Made by a program: the position numbers and the translations under genes. Shown here in pieces: positions 18,517 to 27,282 of a stretch of 64,000 bases of DNA. Numbering within the stretch: the stretch's first letter is position 1; every line of letters starts with the position of its first letter. The notes beneath the pieces are model-generated. The model did no database searches. It was given only the letters and a program-made list of their open reading frames with translations, and had not been told where the DNA came from. This DNA comes from Niallia sp. Man26 (lineage in GTDB: Bacteria; Bacillota; Bacilli; Bacillales; Cytobacillaceae), in contig NZ_CP095743.1 of assembly GCF_022049065.2 (NCBI RefSeq), positions 2,929,001-2,993,000 on the forward strand, read 5' to 3'.

Positions 18517-20223
18517 CTATTTCATTTGCTTTTCCCTTAAATCGCCAATCAAAGCTTCCATTCGCTTCATACTGCCAGGTTCAATTTCCTCAACCGCCGC
18601 AGCTGCTTGCTCTAACGCTTCCTTATAACGATACTTACGGAAAAGCATTTCCGCTTCTGCAAGCGACTTTTCAGCCTTTGGATATTTACGGCGGTATCTA
18701 TTACCATATTGGATGACCTTCTCAGCCAACAGAACCGTCTCAACCAGTTCTTCCGTAGCATTCACCAGCGCATGTGTAACATGCTCTGCATTTTCAACCA
18801 TGCTTTGAACCGTCGGCAAATCAAGTGGCGCCTCCTGCAATACGGTTTTAAGCTTAGCCATAGCTTCCTTTGTCTCTTCTGCAAGCTCATTGTATTCTGC
18901 TGTAACACCAGGCAAATTACTGTTCGCAACCATCCGAAGAGCATTTGTCATTTGCTTTGTGAGCTCTGTCATTTTTTCATGTGCAGCTACTTCATCTTTT
19001 CTTAAGGCATGAAGCTTGTCAAAGAGGTCCTCCTGTTCTTTTGAAGCACTCTCAAGCTGCTCTTTAAGAACCTTTAGTTCCTCACTTAAAATCGTATGTG
19101 CCGCAGACTCTGTCAACAGCTTATGCTCAAGCACCTCATATTGCTTGTATAATAGCTTCAGACGTTTCTCGAGTTTGAACTGCAGCTCTAAATCTTCATC
19201 ATTCAAATTATAGCTTCTCTGCAGCAAGGATACCTCTACTTGAAGGCGAGAGTTCCCTTCCCTGATTTCTTCAAGGATTGCCTTAGCAGGATCTAAGTTT
19301 TTGTTCCAGTAGTTTCTTGCAATTACTTCTTTTTCAAGCAAGTCATACAGAAGATCCAGTTTTTCCTGTACTTCTGCAATAACATTTTGCACCTGCTCTA
19401 TCTTTCCTTCTACAAGCAGCTTGTTGCTTTCTTCCAGTTCCACTTCAATTTCCTTCACTTCTGTTTCAAGCTGGATATGTTCAAGAATGAAGCCTTGTTC
19501 CAGCATATCTGCATATCCATCTTTTAAATCATTCAGCTGTTCAGGAAGCTTCGTTTGGCACTCAATAAGCAACGGAGGCACATTATCAATCAAGTAGCGA
19601 ATATCGCCAGTGAGCTTTTCGATTGCATGAATAATTTCCCTTGCTTCCAAATAATCGCCATTATTCGTTTTTTCTTCATACTCTTTTAGCTTTACAGTAG
19701 TTTCCTGCAGCATTTCTTCTATTTTGCTTTCTGTTTCTCCGAAAGAGTGTCTATGTGCTAGCAATGTCTTTTTGCTTTCTCGATAGGATTCCTTTAAAGC
19801 ATCAATTTCAGTTCTGTTCTTTTCTTCGCTTCCAATTAAATTATTAAGCTCCTCAAGCATTGTTTCGATGCTGCTCTCCATGCTCTCCAATTTAACGCGG
19901 ATTTTTTTCTGAAGCTCTTTTGCTTTTCTGAACTTATATTTATCAATCGACTCTTCTGTATCAAACAAAAGCTCTTCGAGTTCCGGCAACTGATCTGTCA
20001 CGATACCATCCCAATCAGCTCTCCATTTTTCAAAGAGTTCCTCCGTTTGCCCAATCATATTAAGCTTTTTCACTTTCGAAAGCTCATTCAACACAGGCCG
20101 ATTCATTATATCGATTTTCCAGCTTTCCAGCTCATCCACTGTTCCATAATATTTTCTTCTAATAAAATATCCTGCTGCAAATAGGCAGATTAAAATGCCT
20201 ACTCCTCCGATTATGTAGTTCAT
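18517..20223 (-). CDS. ezrA: Septation ring formation regulator EzrA
   Basis: EzrA is a membrane-anchored inhibitor of FtsZ assembly that also joins the divisome and brings PBP1 to the septum. The 568-aa product has one N-terminal helix (about residues 2-20) ending in YFIRRKYY, then an almost entirely helical, Glu/Leu/Lys-rich cytoplasmic part that fits the spectrin-like repeats of EzrA. The signature DELESWKIDIMNRPV lies near 27-41. The chosen start is ATG at 20223 (MNYIIGG) behind AGGGGGC; an in-frame ATG at 20241 is less likely. It is monocistronic, with its own terminator. Confidence 0.96.
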   Translation of the reverse strand: MNYIIGGVGILICLFAAGYFIRRKYYGTVDELESWKIDIMNRPVLNELSKVKKLNMIGQTEELFEKWRADWDGIVTDQLPELEELLFDTEESIDKYKFRKAKELQKKIRVKLESMESSIETMLEELNNLIGSEEKNRTEIDALKESYRESKKTLLAHRHSFGETESKIEEMLQETTVKLKEYEEKTNNGDYLEAREIIHAIEKLTGDIRYLIDNVPPLLIECQTKLPEQLNDLKDGYADMLEQGFILEHIQLETEVKEIEVELEESNKLLVEGKIEQVQNVIAEVQEKLDLLYDLLEKEVIARNYWNKNLDPAKAILEEIREGNSRLQVEVSLLQRSYNLNDEDLELQFKLEKRLKLLYKQYEVLEHKLLTESAAHTILSEELKVLKEQLESASKEQEDLFDKLHALRKDEVAAHEKMTELTKQMTNALRMVANSNLPGVTAEYNELAEETKEAMAKLKTVLQEAPLDLPTVQSMVENAEHVTHALVNATEELVETVLLAEKVIQYGNRYRRKYPKAEKSLAEAEMLFRKYRYKEALEQAAAAVEEIEPGSMKRMEALIGDLREKQMK

Positions 20224-20568
20224 TTGAAGCCCCCTGTTCATACACCGACCAAATTTATTTCAACATACTTTTATATGTAAAGGTTATATATTTGTATTTA
20301 TGATACCATGTAAACGACAATTTTTGACTAATATTTTATTTTTTTTTAAAGAAAATTGTTATTTTCCAAGACAGTTTTTCTTTGTGTGAATTTACGTAAG
20401 GCAAACAATAGTTCTCCCCGCATCTTGCCGGCACTTACTCCCTAGTGAAATTCAGTCCGATTTCCGTCTGTTTTTAAGCATTTATAGAATATTTTAAAAA
20501 AAGCATTCCTGTATATCGGAACAATAAAGGTATAATAAATATAGCCATACTGGGAAAGGGTGAGAGTC
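20224..20568. promoter_or_regulatory. Divergent ezrA / hisJ promoter region
   Basis: The 345-base gap has no ORF. A perfect TATAAT at 20531-20536 on the plus strand is the likely -10 of hisJ; the best -35 (TTCCTG, 20506-20511) is weak and 19 bases away. On the minus strand TATCAT near 20300 may be the ezrA -10, but no matching -35 is clear. Confidence 0.4.
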
Positions 20569-21372
20569 ATGTACAAAAGAGATGGTCATATTCATACACC
20601 ATATTGTCCGCATGGGACAAAGGACGGATTAAAAGAATACATAAAAAGAGCTATAGACCTAGGATTTAAAGAGATAACGTTCACGGAACATGCCCCGTTA
20701 CCGAAGGGGTTTGAGGATGCAGCCCCGACAAAAGACAGCAGCATGACAATGGAGCAGCTGCCTTCTTATGTCGAAGATGTCTTAGAAGTAAAGGCGGAAT
20801 TCAGCAGGGAACTGATCATTAATCTTGGTCTAGAGATTGATTATATTGAAGGCTATGAGAATGGAACGATGGAGTTCTTGCTAGAGTGGGGGAAATTTTT
20901 AGATGACAGTGTATTGAGTGTGCATTTTTTAAAAAATCCACACGGAAAATATGATTGCCTTGATTACAGCCCCGAAATATTTGCTAGTATGATTGAGAAA
21001 TATGGACATGTTGATTGTATCTATGAATGCTATTTCCAAACACTCTCTAAATCGATATTAGCTGATTTAGGTCCATTTAAACCGAAAAGAATCGGACATA
21101 TGACGCTTGTCCATAAGTTTCAAAAGCAATTCCCTCCGGTTCAGGATTTTTCACTTGCTATAAAGGAAATACTTCATCTTGTGAAACAAAAGGAGCTTGA
21201 GCTGGATTATAATGCAGCAGGATTATTTAAGCCATTATGCGAGGAGACATACCCTCCCATTTGGGCGATAGAGGAAGCAGTGCGTCTGCAAATCCCGCTT
21301 ATATATGGATCAGATGCCCACCAAGCCAAGGATTTAGGACAAGGGCAACATCTATTAATTGGGAACGGCTAA
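20569..21372 (+). CDS. hisJ: Histidinol-phosphatase, PHP family
   Basis: It dephosphorylates L-histidinol phosphate in histidine synthesis. The 267-aa product has the PHP metal-binding start DGHIHTPYCPHG (residues 5-16), TEHAP near 42 and GSDAHQAKDLG near the end, which supply metal ligands. The chosen start is ATG at 20569 behind AAAGGGTGA; GTG at 20560 overlaps that site. No other his genes are near, as in B. subtilis. Its last 18 bases overlap the 3' end of convergent refZ. Confidence 0.93.
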   Translation: MYKRDGHIHTPYCPHGTKDGLKEYIKRAIDLGFKEITFTEHAPLPKGFEDAAPTKDSSMTMEQLPSYVEDVLEVKAEFSRELIINLGLEIDYIEGYENGTMEFLLEWGKFLDDSVLSVHFLKNPHGKYDCLDYSPEIFASMIEKYGHVDCIYECYFQTLSKSILADLGPFKPKRIGHMTLVHKFQKQFPPVQDFSLAIKEILHLVKQKELELDYNAAGLFKPLCEETYPPIWAIEEAVRLQIPLIYGSDAHQAKDLGQGQHLLIGNG

Positions 21373-21978
21373 GCGCTGCGGAAAGCAAATTACTTCATCA
21401 ATCCATTTATCGATTTCCTCTAGGTATTTTTTGATGAAATATGGTTCATTTAAATAAATATGAAGAACCTCTTGAATATACGATGCATTTAGAAAAGGCA
21501 TAGAAAGGAAGCTTTTTAACTGAATGATGCTGTATGGAACAGATTGTTTTTTAAATTCCTTTTTTTCTATGCCACTTTCCAAAATGCTTGATAAATAATA
21601 GCGTTCCTTTACATAATAAGTAGACAATATTTCCCTGACAACTTGGGAATCAATAGATACTTCTCGGAGTACGAACCTTGTTAACTGTAAATTCTTCCAT
21701 TGAAATTCAATGATTTCTTTTACGACTGTTTTCAGCTTTTCCGACATGCTGCTATAATTATGGCGGCAAACCTCCTCCAGGACAGCCATATAATTCTCAA
21801 AATAATTAGTGAAGCAATACTCAAGCAAACCATTCTTACCATTAAAGTAGTAGGAAATATTTGCAATATTTACATTGGCATGGCCTGCGATGTCTCTGAT
21901 AGATGTACCATTGTAGCCTTTTCTGTTGAATAATGTAATCGCAGATTCGACTATTGCTTCCTTTGAATTTCTTTTCAC
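21355..21978 (-). CDS. refZ: TetR-family regulator, RefZ (YttP)
   Basis: The product (207 aa from GTG at 21978) has a TetR-type helix-turn-helix: ESAITLFNRKGYNGTSIRDIAGHANVNIANISYYF spans about residues 10-45, written here only to mark the family pattern TSIRDIA and ISYYF. In B. subtilis RefZ binds sites near the origin and acts on FtsZ during polar division. The GTG start with GAGGCGAT upstream gives the B. subtilis length; a TTG at 22008 would add ten residues. Convergent with hisJ, with an 18-base coding overlap and no terminator between them. Confidence 0.85.
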   Translation of the reverse strand: MKRNSKEAIVESAITLFNRKGYNGTSIRDIAGHANVNIANISYYFNGKNGLLEYCFTNYFENYMAVLEEVCRHNYSSMSEKLKTVVKEIIEFQWKNLQLTRFVLREVSIDSQVVREILSTYYVKERYYLSSILESGIEKKEFKKQSVPYSIIQLKSFLSMPFLNASYIQEVLHIYLNEPYFIKKYLEEIDKWIDEVICFPQRLAVPN

Positions 21979-22188
21979 CCATATCGCCTCTTTTCTCTTG
22001 CTATTCAAAGTAATATATGTTTGAATAATAATTATTTTTGTGCAGCATAAATGATAGAAGAAAAGCCTCTATATAAATTTCTTGATTATATTGGCCAATC
22101 CTTTAAAAGAAAGTCGACAAAACTTTTTCATATTCGCTCTAATCTGCTAAAATAATGAGAATAATAGAAGGAAAGTTAGGTGATTTGC

Positions 22189-22677
22189 TTGTTTAACGTC
22201 GAAACATACAAAGGCAATCGAGAACAGCAATACGAATTGGTAATTAAACAGCTGAAAGCTCTTCTTGAAGGCGAATCAAATACAATTGCAAACTTATCAA
22301 ATGCAGCTGCTCTTTTGAATCAATTTTTGGATCGTGTCAATTGGGTAGGCTTTTATTTAACAGAGGATAATAAGGAGCTTGTACTCGGCCCGTTCCAAGG
22401 TTTGCCTGCATGTGTCCGTATTCCTTTCGGAAGAGGTGTTTGCGGAACTTCTGCCGAGAAGAAGGAGACAGTATTAGTGGAAGATGTCCATCAATTCCCG
22501 GGACATATTGCTTGTGATGCTGCTTCCCAATCAGAAATTGTCGTGCCATTGGTGAAAGAAGACGGCACATTATTAGGTGTTCTCGATATTGATTCACCTG
22601 AAAAATCCCGCTTTGATGAAACAGACAAGAAGTATTTAGAATTATTTGTTTCTGCCCTAATGGATTTTGTGAATTAA
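22189..22677 (+). CDS. ytsP: Free methionine-(R)-sulfoxide reductase, GAF domain (YtsP)
   Basis: It reduces free Met-R-sulfoxide. The 162-aa product is a single GAF domain carrying the three family cysteines: Cys75 (LPACVRI), Cys85 (RGVCGTSA) and Cys109 (HIACDAAS). The start is TTG at 22189 behind TTAGGTGA; GTG at 22180 overlaps that site. Its terminator has been split by the insertion sequence that follows, so transcripts may now run antisense into the transposase genes. Confidence 0.93.
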   Translation: MFNVETYKGNREQQYELVIKQLKALLEGESNTIANLSNAAALLNQFLDRVNWVGFYLTEDNKELVLGPFQGLPACVRIPFGRGVCGTSAEKKETVLVEDVHQFPGHIACDAASQSEIVVPLVKEDGTLLGVLDIDSPEKSRFDETDKKYLELFVSALMDFVN

Positions 22678-22694
22678 TTTGTTCTAGTTCATAC

Positions 22695-22714
22695 GAAAAA
22701 CACCCCGAAACGTT
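22695..22714 (+). other. Left half of a terminator split by the IS element
   Basis: AAAAACACCCCGAAA plus CGTT (22711-22714) form the left arm of a former hairpin. The right arm (TCGGGGTG) now lies at 24163-24170, beyond the insertion. CGTT is the target-site duplication. Confidence 0.8.
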
Positions 22715-22750
22715 TGAAGTGACCCCTAAAAGTTAGACACGGTTATTTCG

Positions 22751-23560
22751 TCAGGCAGCTTGTATAAAATGAGTTCGGTATTGTATCGGACTCATTTTTA
22801 ATTTTGCCTTCATGCGTTTTGTGTTGTAATACGTTATGTAATTTTCAAGTTCCAATTTAAAATGTTCCATACTTTCAAATTCCTTTAAGTAGAGGAATTC
22901 CGATTTAAGAATTCCAAAGAAATTCTCCATAACTGAGTCGTCGTAACAGTTTCCTTTACGAGACATACTTTGCACAATGCCTCTTGATGCAAGTGCGTGA
23001 CGATATTGTTTCATTTGATAATGCCACCCTTTATCGGAATGCATCAGTAATTGGTGTTCCTCTGGTAACTTTTCTAATGCTTTCTCCAACATTTCTGAAA
23101 CAAGGGAATACGTGGGTCTATGACCAATTGTGTATGTAATTATTTCCCCATTAAATAAGTCTAAAACAGGTGATAAATAGAGCTTTTCACCAAATAATTT
23201 AAGCTCTGAAATATCGGTTACCCACTTCGTATTAGGGACTTCAACTGTAAACTTACGGTCTAAAATATTAGATGCGATTTTACCGACTGTCCCTTTATAT
23301 GATTTATACTTTTTCATTCTGACTATGCACTTTAAACCAAGGGTTTTCATGATGCGTTGAACTTTTTTATGATTCACTTTTCGCCCACGATTTGCGAGTT
23401 CATCACGAATTCGTCGGTACCCATAACGACCCTCATGTTCGTTGTAAATCGCTTGAATCTCGGTTTTTAACTCGGCATCTAGATCGGGTCGATCTAATTT
23501 CTTCACTAAGTCATAGTACGTACTACGTGGAATCTGTGCAAATTTGGCAAGTGCCTTCAC
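22751..23560 (-). CDS. IS150-type transposase OrfB, DDE integrase
   Basis: This is the catalytic half. The 269 aa from GTG at 23560 include an HTH_21-like start (EGRYGYRRIRDEL) and the rve core with DDE residues: Asp in WVTDISELKL, Asp in LMHSDKGWHYQ and Glu in DDSVMENFFGILK. The frame is open upstream to the slippery site and lies in the -1 frame relative to orfA, so the natural product is an OrfAB fusion of about 451 aa. There is no stop or deletion in the core. Confidence 0.92.
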   Translation of the reverse strand: MKALAKFAQIPRSTYYDLVKKLDRPDLDAELKTEIQAIYNEHEGRYGYRRIRDELANRGRKVNHKKVQRIMKTLGLKCIVRMKKYKSYKGTVGKIASNILDRKFTVEVPNTKWVTDISELKLFGEKLYLSPVLDLFNGEIITYTIGHRPTYSLVSEMLEKALEKLPEEHQLLMHSDKGWHYQMKQYRHALASRGIVQSMSRKGNCYDDSVMENFFGILKSEFLYLKEFESMEHFKLELENYITYYNTKRMKAKLKMSPIQYRTHFIQAA

Positions 23561-23592
23561 CGAGTATTTATGCCTTAATTCATAGATGACCT

Positions 23593-24105
23593 TTACTTTG
23601 TCTTTTTTGGTGATGTTTCCTTGGCTTGAACTAAGGCATTCAACTTTTTTAAATACTCGTTTTCCATTTCAAGTTGCTTAATACGTGCTTGAAGTGCTTC
23701 TGTTGACCCTTCTACTGGTGTTTGTTTTGGTTGTTTATTCGTTTCTTTTTTCATGGATGGACGCCCCTTTTTCTTTGATTGAAGGGCATCGAATCCTTTT
23801 GTTTCAAGTTGTTTGTTCCAACTTCGAAGTGTAGATGGAGTAGCTATATTAAATATAGCCGCAGTTTCGATAAAGGACGTACCATGTTCAATCATGTAAT
23901 TTAGTACGTCTAGTTTAAACTGTGCTGAATAATTTGTATACCGTTTAATAAAAGCTTCTACACCGTTATACTCATATTGTTTCGCCCATTTAAGAATTGC
24001 TTTATGGTCTGTTCCAATAGTTTTAGCAATTTCATGTGAGCTTTCTTTGCCTTCTAAGTACCGTAGTGCTGCTTGTAATTTTTCCTCTGATGTATATTTT
24101 GCCAT
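23593..24105 (-). CDS. IS150-type transposase OrfA, helix-turn-helix
   Basis: The 170-aa product has two helix-turn-helix segments (about residues 5-50 and 60-105), a basic linker (KKKGRPSMKK, about 113-122) and a C-terminal leucine-zipper-like coiled coil (ALQARIKQLEMENEYLKKL). It binds the terminal repeats and, alone, usually represses transposition. ATG at 24105 follows GGAGGCG. The gene ends just after the A6G shift site. Confidence 0.92.
   Translation of the reverse strand: MAKYTSEEKLQAALRYLEGKESSHEIAKTIGTDHKAILKWAKQYEYNGVEAFIKRYTNYSAQFKLDVLNYMIEHGTSFIETAAIFNIATPSTLRSWNKQLETKGFDALQSKKKGRPSMKKETNKQPKQTPVEGSTEALQARIKQLEMENEYLKKLNALVQAKETSPKKTK
23602..23608 (-). other. Programmed -1 frameshift site, A6G
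   Basis: The mRNA reads A-AAA-AAG near the end of orfA (codons CCA AAA AAG). A slip by one base back continues as DKVKVIYELRHKYSVKALAK and joins OrfA to OrfB. The same heptamer drives frameshifting in IS150 and relatives. Confidence 0.85.
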
Positions 24106-24158
24106 AAAAAACTGCGCCTCCCATTGTTAGATGTGTCTAACAATTGGGGCGCAGTTCA

Positions 24159-24182
24159 CGTTTCGGGGTGTTTTCTTTTTGA
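24159..24182 (-). other. Right half of the split terminator
   Basis: CGTT (target duplicate) followed by TCGGGGTG and a T-rich tract. With the left half at 22701-22714 it would form the perfect palindrome CACCCCGAAAC/GTTTCGGGGTG. dgcP, ending at 24191, has lost this terminator. Confidence 0.8.
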
Positions 24183-24190
24183 AGCAAGCA

Positions 24191-26068
24191 TTATTTTTGC
24201 AAGAATGCGTCCTGGACGATGACTCGGTCCTTCCCTGTTTCCTTAGCAATATACAGCGCTTTGTCTGCACGCTTAAAGAGTGCATGGTAATTCTCCTTCT
24301 TATGTCTCATCCAATAGGAGACCCCGCAGGAAATAGTCACAGGCGGGGCAGAGCTTTTCCTGACTTTTTCCACAAGTCTTTCTGCAATAGCAACCCCTAC
24401 TTGGAGCGGAACTCTTGGCAAGTAGATTGCGAGCTCCTCACCGCCCCATCTTGCTCCAATATCTGTCGCTCGAATGTTTTCTAAGATGATATTAGCAACC
24501 TGAATAATAATTTCGTCACCGACTTGATGTCCATACGTATCATTAACTGCTTTAAAGTTATCAATATCAATGAGAATGAATGTACCTTCTGCATCCTCTA
24601 CAAGGGACCTTTCTAACTTTTCATCTAAGAAGCTTCTGGAATAGAGTTTTGTTAGATGATCTGTGACGACCATCTTTTCTAGCTCTTCTCTAAGCATAGA
24701 ATTAGTCAGTGCTAATGTAGAATGATGGATAAGTGATTGCAGCAGCTTAAAAGTATCAAATGAAAAATGATACGGCTTTTGATGCATCACGATAGAAAAA
24801 CCTTTTAAAATGCCTGTTTGCATCATCGGCACTGCCATAATCGATTTGAAAACAGCATCCTCTTCGGCAGGCATACTGAAATCTCCTAAAAACAAAGAGT
24901 CTTTTTCTTGTTTAATCTTTTCTTTAAAATACTGGATATAACTTTCAGCAGCTTTTGAGCAGAAAAAGTCCGTGCTTCCGTTTAAGACAGTCACTGTATT
25001 TGATTCAGCAGAAAATAAAATAAATCCTACCTCTTCAGCCTCAAAGCTTGTTGATATTCGATTCGACATATATGTCATCATTTCATTAAGCCTTAGATTA
25101 GCGTTTAACCGATGGGACGCTTCATTAATAAGCTGAAGATCAGACACCAGTTTTTTCGACTGCTGATACAGCTGTGCGTTTTCAAGTGCACCACCCGCAG
25201 TATTAGCAAGCAGAGAAATGAACTCTACTTCTTTTTTAGGGAACTTAACCGAGTTTTCAGCAATTACTTGCAAAACACCGTATACCCCTTGCTTTCCTTT
25301 CAAAGGAGCATATAGTATCGAATTTCTGCCCTCTTGAAGATACTCAAACTGAATCTCACCAGTTACGTAGGCTTCCATCGCAGCAAGGTTTGAGCTGTCA
25401 TATTCCAAATCCTTAATGAGCAGATCTCCATGTGTGTTATTATCATGAGACAATAACAGATAATAGCCGAGCGATGGATAGATATCCTTTAAAGTATTGA
25501 TAATCGCCCGCAAAACCCCTTCTGTATTCATGGAGGAGTGGAATTTTTCGGTTACCTTGAAGAGTTTTTTATATCTTTTCTCCTCTGCAACCACTTCCAG
25601 TAAATTTTGAACCTTTATTATATAGTAACTAAATTCTTCACTTATCAGCTTATACAGACAGTCATCACCAAGTGATTTGCTTTGTTCGGATTCATTTAAT
25701 CTCACAACAAAAAAATTATAAAAGCCATCTTTATTTTTTAAAGGAATTAACAAATCATATTCTTCTAATTCATCAATACCAATTGGCTTTTTGCTGACTG
25801 CTCTTGTCAGCAGCCTGTTTTTTATATCTACTGTATACGGAAGGATGGATGCTGCAACTGTTGGGTTTGTTGACGCCTCCACAGCCCATTCATCGTTCCA
25901 CTCATTAGCACTATAGTAAGTCACTTCTGCAGCATGCAAAAAATTTTTAATAATATAAAGCATTTCTCGCAGAATTATTTCGTAATTAAAGCTTTTACTT
26001 TCTATATCAAAGAGATCAAAGAAACGACTTTTTAGCTTTACTATTGATTGGTGGTCAAGCATATCCAT
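24191..26068 (-). CDS. dgcP: GAF-GGDEF diguanylate cyclase (DgcP/YtrP)
   Basis: It makes cyclic di-GMP from two GTP. The 625-aa product has a long N-terminal sensory part with two GAF-like regions (roughly 20-160 and 180-440), a short linker and a GGDEF domain from about 460. The active-site motif is GGEEL (about 541-545), an active variant. In B. subtilis YtrP is one of three functional diguanylate cyclases. ATG at 26068 follows AGGTGAT. The IS element downstream has removed its terminator, so read-through would enter the transposase genes in the sense direction. Confidence 0.93.
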   Translation of the reverse strand: MDMLDHQSIVKLKSRFFDLFDIESKSFNYEIILREMLYIIKNFLHAAEVTYYSANEWNDEWAVEASTNPTVAASILPYTVDIKNRLLTRAVSKKPIGIDELEEYDLLIPLKNKDGFYNFFVVRLNESEQSKSLGDDCLYKLISEEFSYYIIKVQNLLEVVAEEKRYKKLFKVTEKFHSSMNTEGVLRAIINTLKDIYPSLGYYLLLSHDNNTHGDLLIKDLEYDSSNLAAMEAYVTGEIQFEYLQEGRNSILYAPLKGKQGVYGVLQVIAENSVKFPKKEVEFISLLANTAGGALENAQLYQQSKKLVSDLQLINEASHRLNANLRLNEMMTYMSNRISTSFEAEEVGFILFSAESNTVTVLNGSTDFFCSKAAESYIQYFKEKIKQEKDSLFLGDFSMPAEEDAVFKSIMAVPMMQTGILKGFSIVMHQKPYHFSFDTFKLLQSLIHHSTLALTNSMLREELEKMVVTDHLTKLYSRSFLDEKLERSLVEDAEGTFILIDIDNFKAVNDTYGHQVGDEIIIQVANIILENIRATDIGARWGGEELAIYLPRVPLQVGVAIAERLVEKVRKSSAPPVTISCGVSYWMRHKKENYHALFKRADKALYIAKETGKDRVIVQDAFLQK

Positions 26069-26388
26069 CTAATTATCACCTATTCATCTAACTATTCATT
26101 GTATTTTTCCCAATTTATCCAAAGATATTGCCGCTGTCTTCTATTTAATTTTATAATGACAAGACTTAGTGCTAGACTAAAGTTAGCAACATCCAGTCCT
26201 ATATAAACAACAGATACTTTTCGCCTAATCCAAAAGTAGGAATTTTATATACTTAAATTATCGGACAATTCTTATAGTAAAGTAAAACAATTATATCACA
26301 AGGCGCTGTAATGAGAATACAAGAGCATAAAATTTTCCTGCTCCTATAAAGGTAAATTTCTACTAGCATAAAATTAATAAATCTTAGC

Positions 26389-26418
26389 TTGACTTTTAGG
26401 CAGTTGAAATCATATAAT
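26389..26418 (+). promoter_or_regulatory. Sigma-A promoter of rpsD
   Basis: TTGACT (26389-26394) and TATAAT (26413-26418) are separated by 18 bases. This is a strong match, about 190 bases ahead of the rpsD start codon. Confidence 0.8.
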
Positions 26419-26424
26419 ATTCTT

Positions 26425-26610
26425 TGTGTAAAATATTGCAGCATATGCAAATCACTTTGTTGCTTTATTTTGTTCCTCAAAAGCTTTTTTGATGGTGTAT
26501 TGTGTAACCCTTAGCTGCTAGGGCGAAGGTACATGAAGACAAAATAAACATAAAGGCTAGTTGCATCTGTTTTTATTTTACAAAATAAAAACATGAAGGA
26601 GGAGTCATCA
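26425..26610 (+). promoter_or_regulatory. rpsD leader, probable S4 autoregulatory region
   Basis: A leader of about 185 bases precedes rpsD. It includes CCCTTAGCTGCTAGGG (26512-26525 region), which can fold on itself, and a perfect AU-rich hairpin TGTTTTTATTTT-AC-AAAATAAAAACA (26568-26593) directly before the ribosome binding site AAGGAGGAG. In B. subtilis S4 represses its own translation by binding a structured rpsD leader; that this leader does so is inferred from position and structure. The 542-base gap between dgcP and rpsD holds no convincing gene. Confidence 0.55.
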
Positions 26611-27213
26611 ATGGCTCGTTATACAGGTCCAAGTTGGAAACTTTCTCGTCGTCTTGGAATTTCTTTAAGCGGTACTGGCAAAGAGTTAGATAAACGCCCT
26701 TACGCTCCAGGACAACATGGTCCAAACCAACGCAAAAAATTATCAGAATACGGTTTACAATTACAGGAAAAGCAAAAATTACGTCATATGTATGGTGTAA
26801 ATGAGCGTCAATTCCGTAATTTATTCGATATTGCTGGCAAAATGAAAGGTAAACACGGTGAAAACTTCATGGCGCTTCTAGAATCTCGCCTTGATAACGT
26901 TGTTTATCGTTTAGGTCTTGCTCGTACACGTCGTCAAGCACGTCAGCTTGTTAACCACGGTCACGTTATCGTTGATGGTGGACGTGTTGATATCCCATCA
27001 TACCGTCTAAAAGCAGGTCAAACAATCACATTGCGTGAAAAATCACGTAATCTTGATATTGTTAAAGAAGCAGTTGAAGTGAACAACTTCGTACCTGATT
27101 TCTTGACTTTCGATGCTGATAAATTAGAAGGTACATTCACTCGTTTACCAGAACGTTCTGAATTGCCAGCTGAAATTAACGAAGCTCTTATCGTTGAGTT
27201 CTACTCTCGTTAA
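26611..27213 (+). CDS. rpsD: Ribosomal protein S4
   Basis: S4 is a primary 16S rRNA-binding protein of the small subunit. The 200-aa product is full length: [14 protein letters not shown] at the start, and the S4 RNA-binding domain with [22 protein letters not shown] (around 90-112) shown by its arginine-rich pattern. The chosen start is ATG at 26611 behind AAGGAGGAG; the longer frame from 26593 begins inside the leader hairpin. It is a single gene with its own promoter and terminator, as in B. subtilis. Codon use is strongly biased, as expected for a highly expressed gene. Confidence 0.98.
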   Translation: MARYTGPSWKLSRRLGISLSGTGKELDKRPYAPGQHGPNQRKKLSEYGLQLQEKQKLRHMYGVNERQFRNLFDIAGKMKGKHGENFMALLESRLDNVVYRLGLARTRRQARQLVNHGHVIVDGGRVDIPSYRLKAGQTITLREKSRNLDIVKEAVEVNNFVPDFLTFDADKLEGTFTRLPERSELPAEINEALIVEFYSR

Positions 27214-27240
27214 TAGATTTGCTAATACAGCATTATCAAA

Positions 27241-27282
27241 CCCTAGAAACCGCGTTGTATCAACGCTTTCTGGGGTTTTTTT
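27241..27282 (+). terminator. Terminator after rpsD
   Basis: CCCTAGAAA-c-CGCGTTG pairs with CAACGC-TTTCTGGGG around a short loop, followed by TTTTTTT. It is a strong intrinsic terminator. Confidence 0.92.

Larger units (their letters stand above)
22715..24158 (-). mobile_element. IS3-family insertion sequence, IS150 group, intact
   Basis: The 1444-bp element starts TGAAGTGACCCC and ends GGGGCGCAGTTCA. The terminal inverted repeats (about 26 bases) agree at most positions and share GTTAGACAC. It is flanked by 4-bp direct repeats CGTT (22711-22714 and 24159-24162). Two reading frames, orfA and orfB, lie on the minus strand with an A6G slippery site between them. Length, termini and gene layout fit the IS150 group. 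All parts look intact, so it is probably active or recently arrived. Confidence 0.93.

Noticed and set aside
26253..26480. 75-codon ORF on the minus strand between dgcP and rpsD
   Set aside because: Its sequence is low-complexity and Ile/Tyr-rich, it has no ribosome binding site, and it overlaps the strong rpsD promoter.
26532..26546. Four-codon frame (ATG AAG ACA AAA TAA) in the rpsD leader as a leader peptide
   Set aside because: The only upstream purine-rich stretch is too close to the ATG, and nothing links the codons to regulation.
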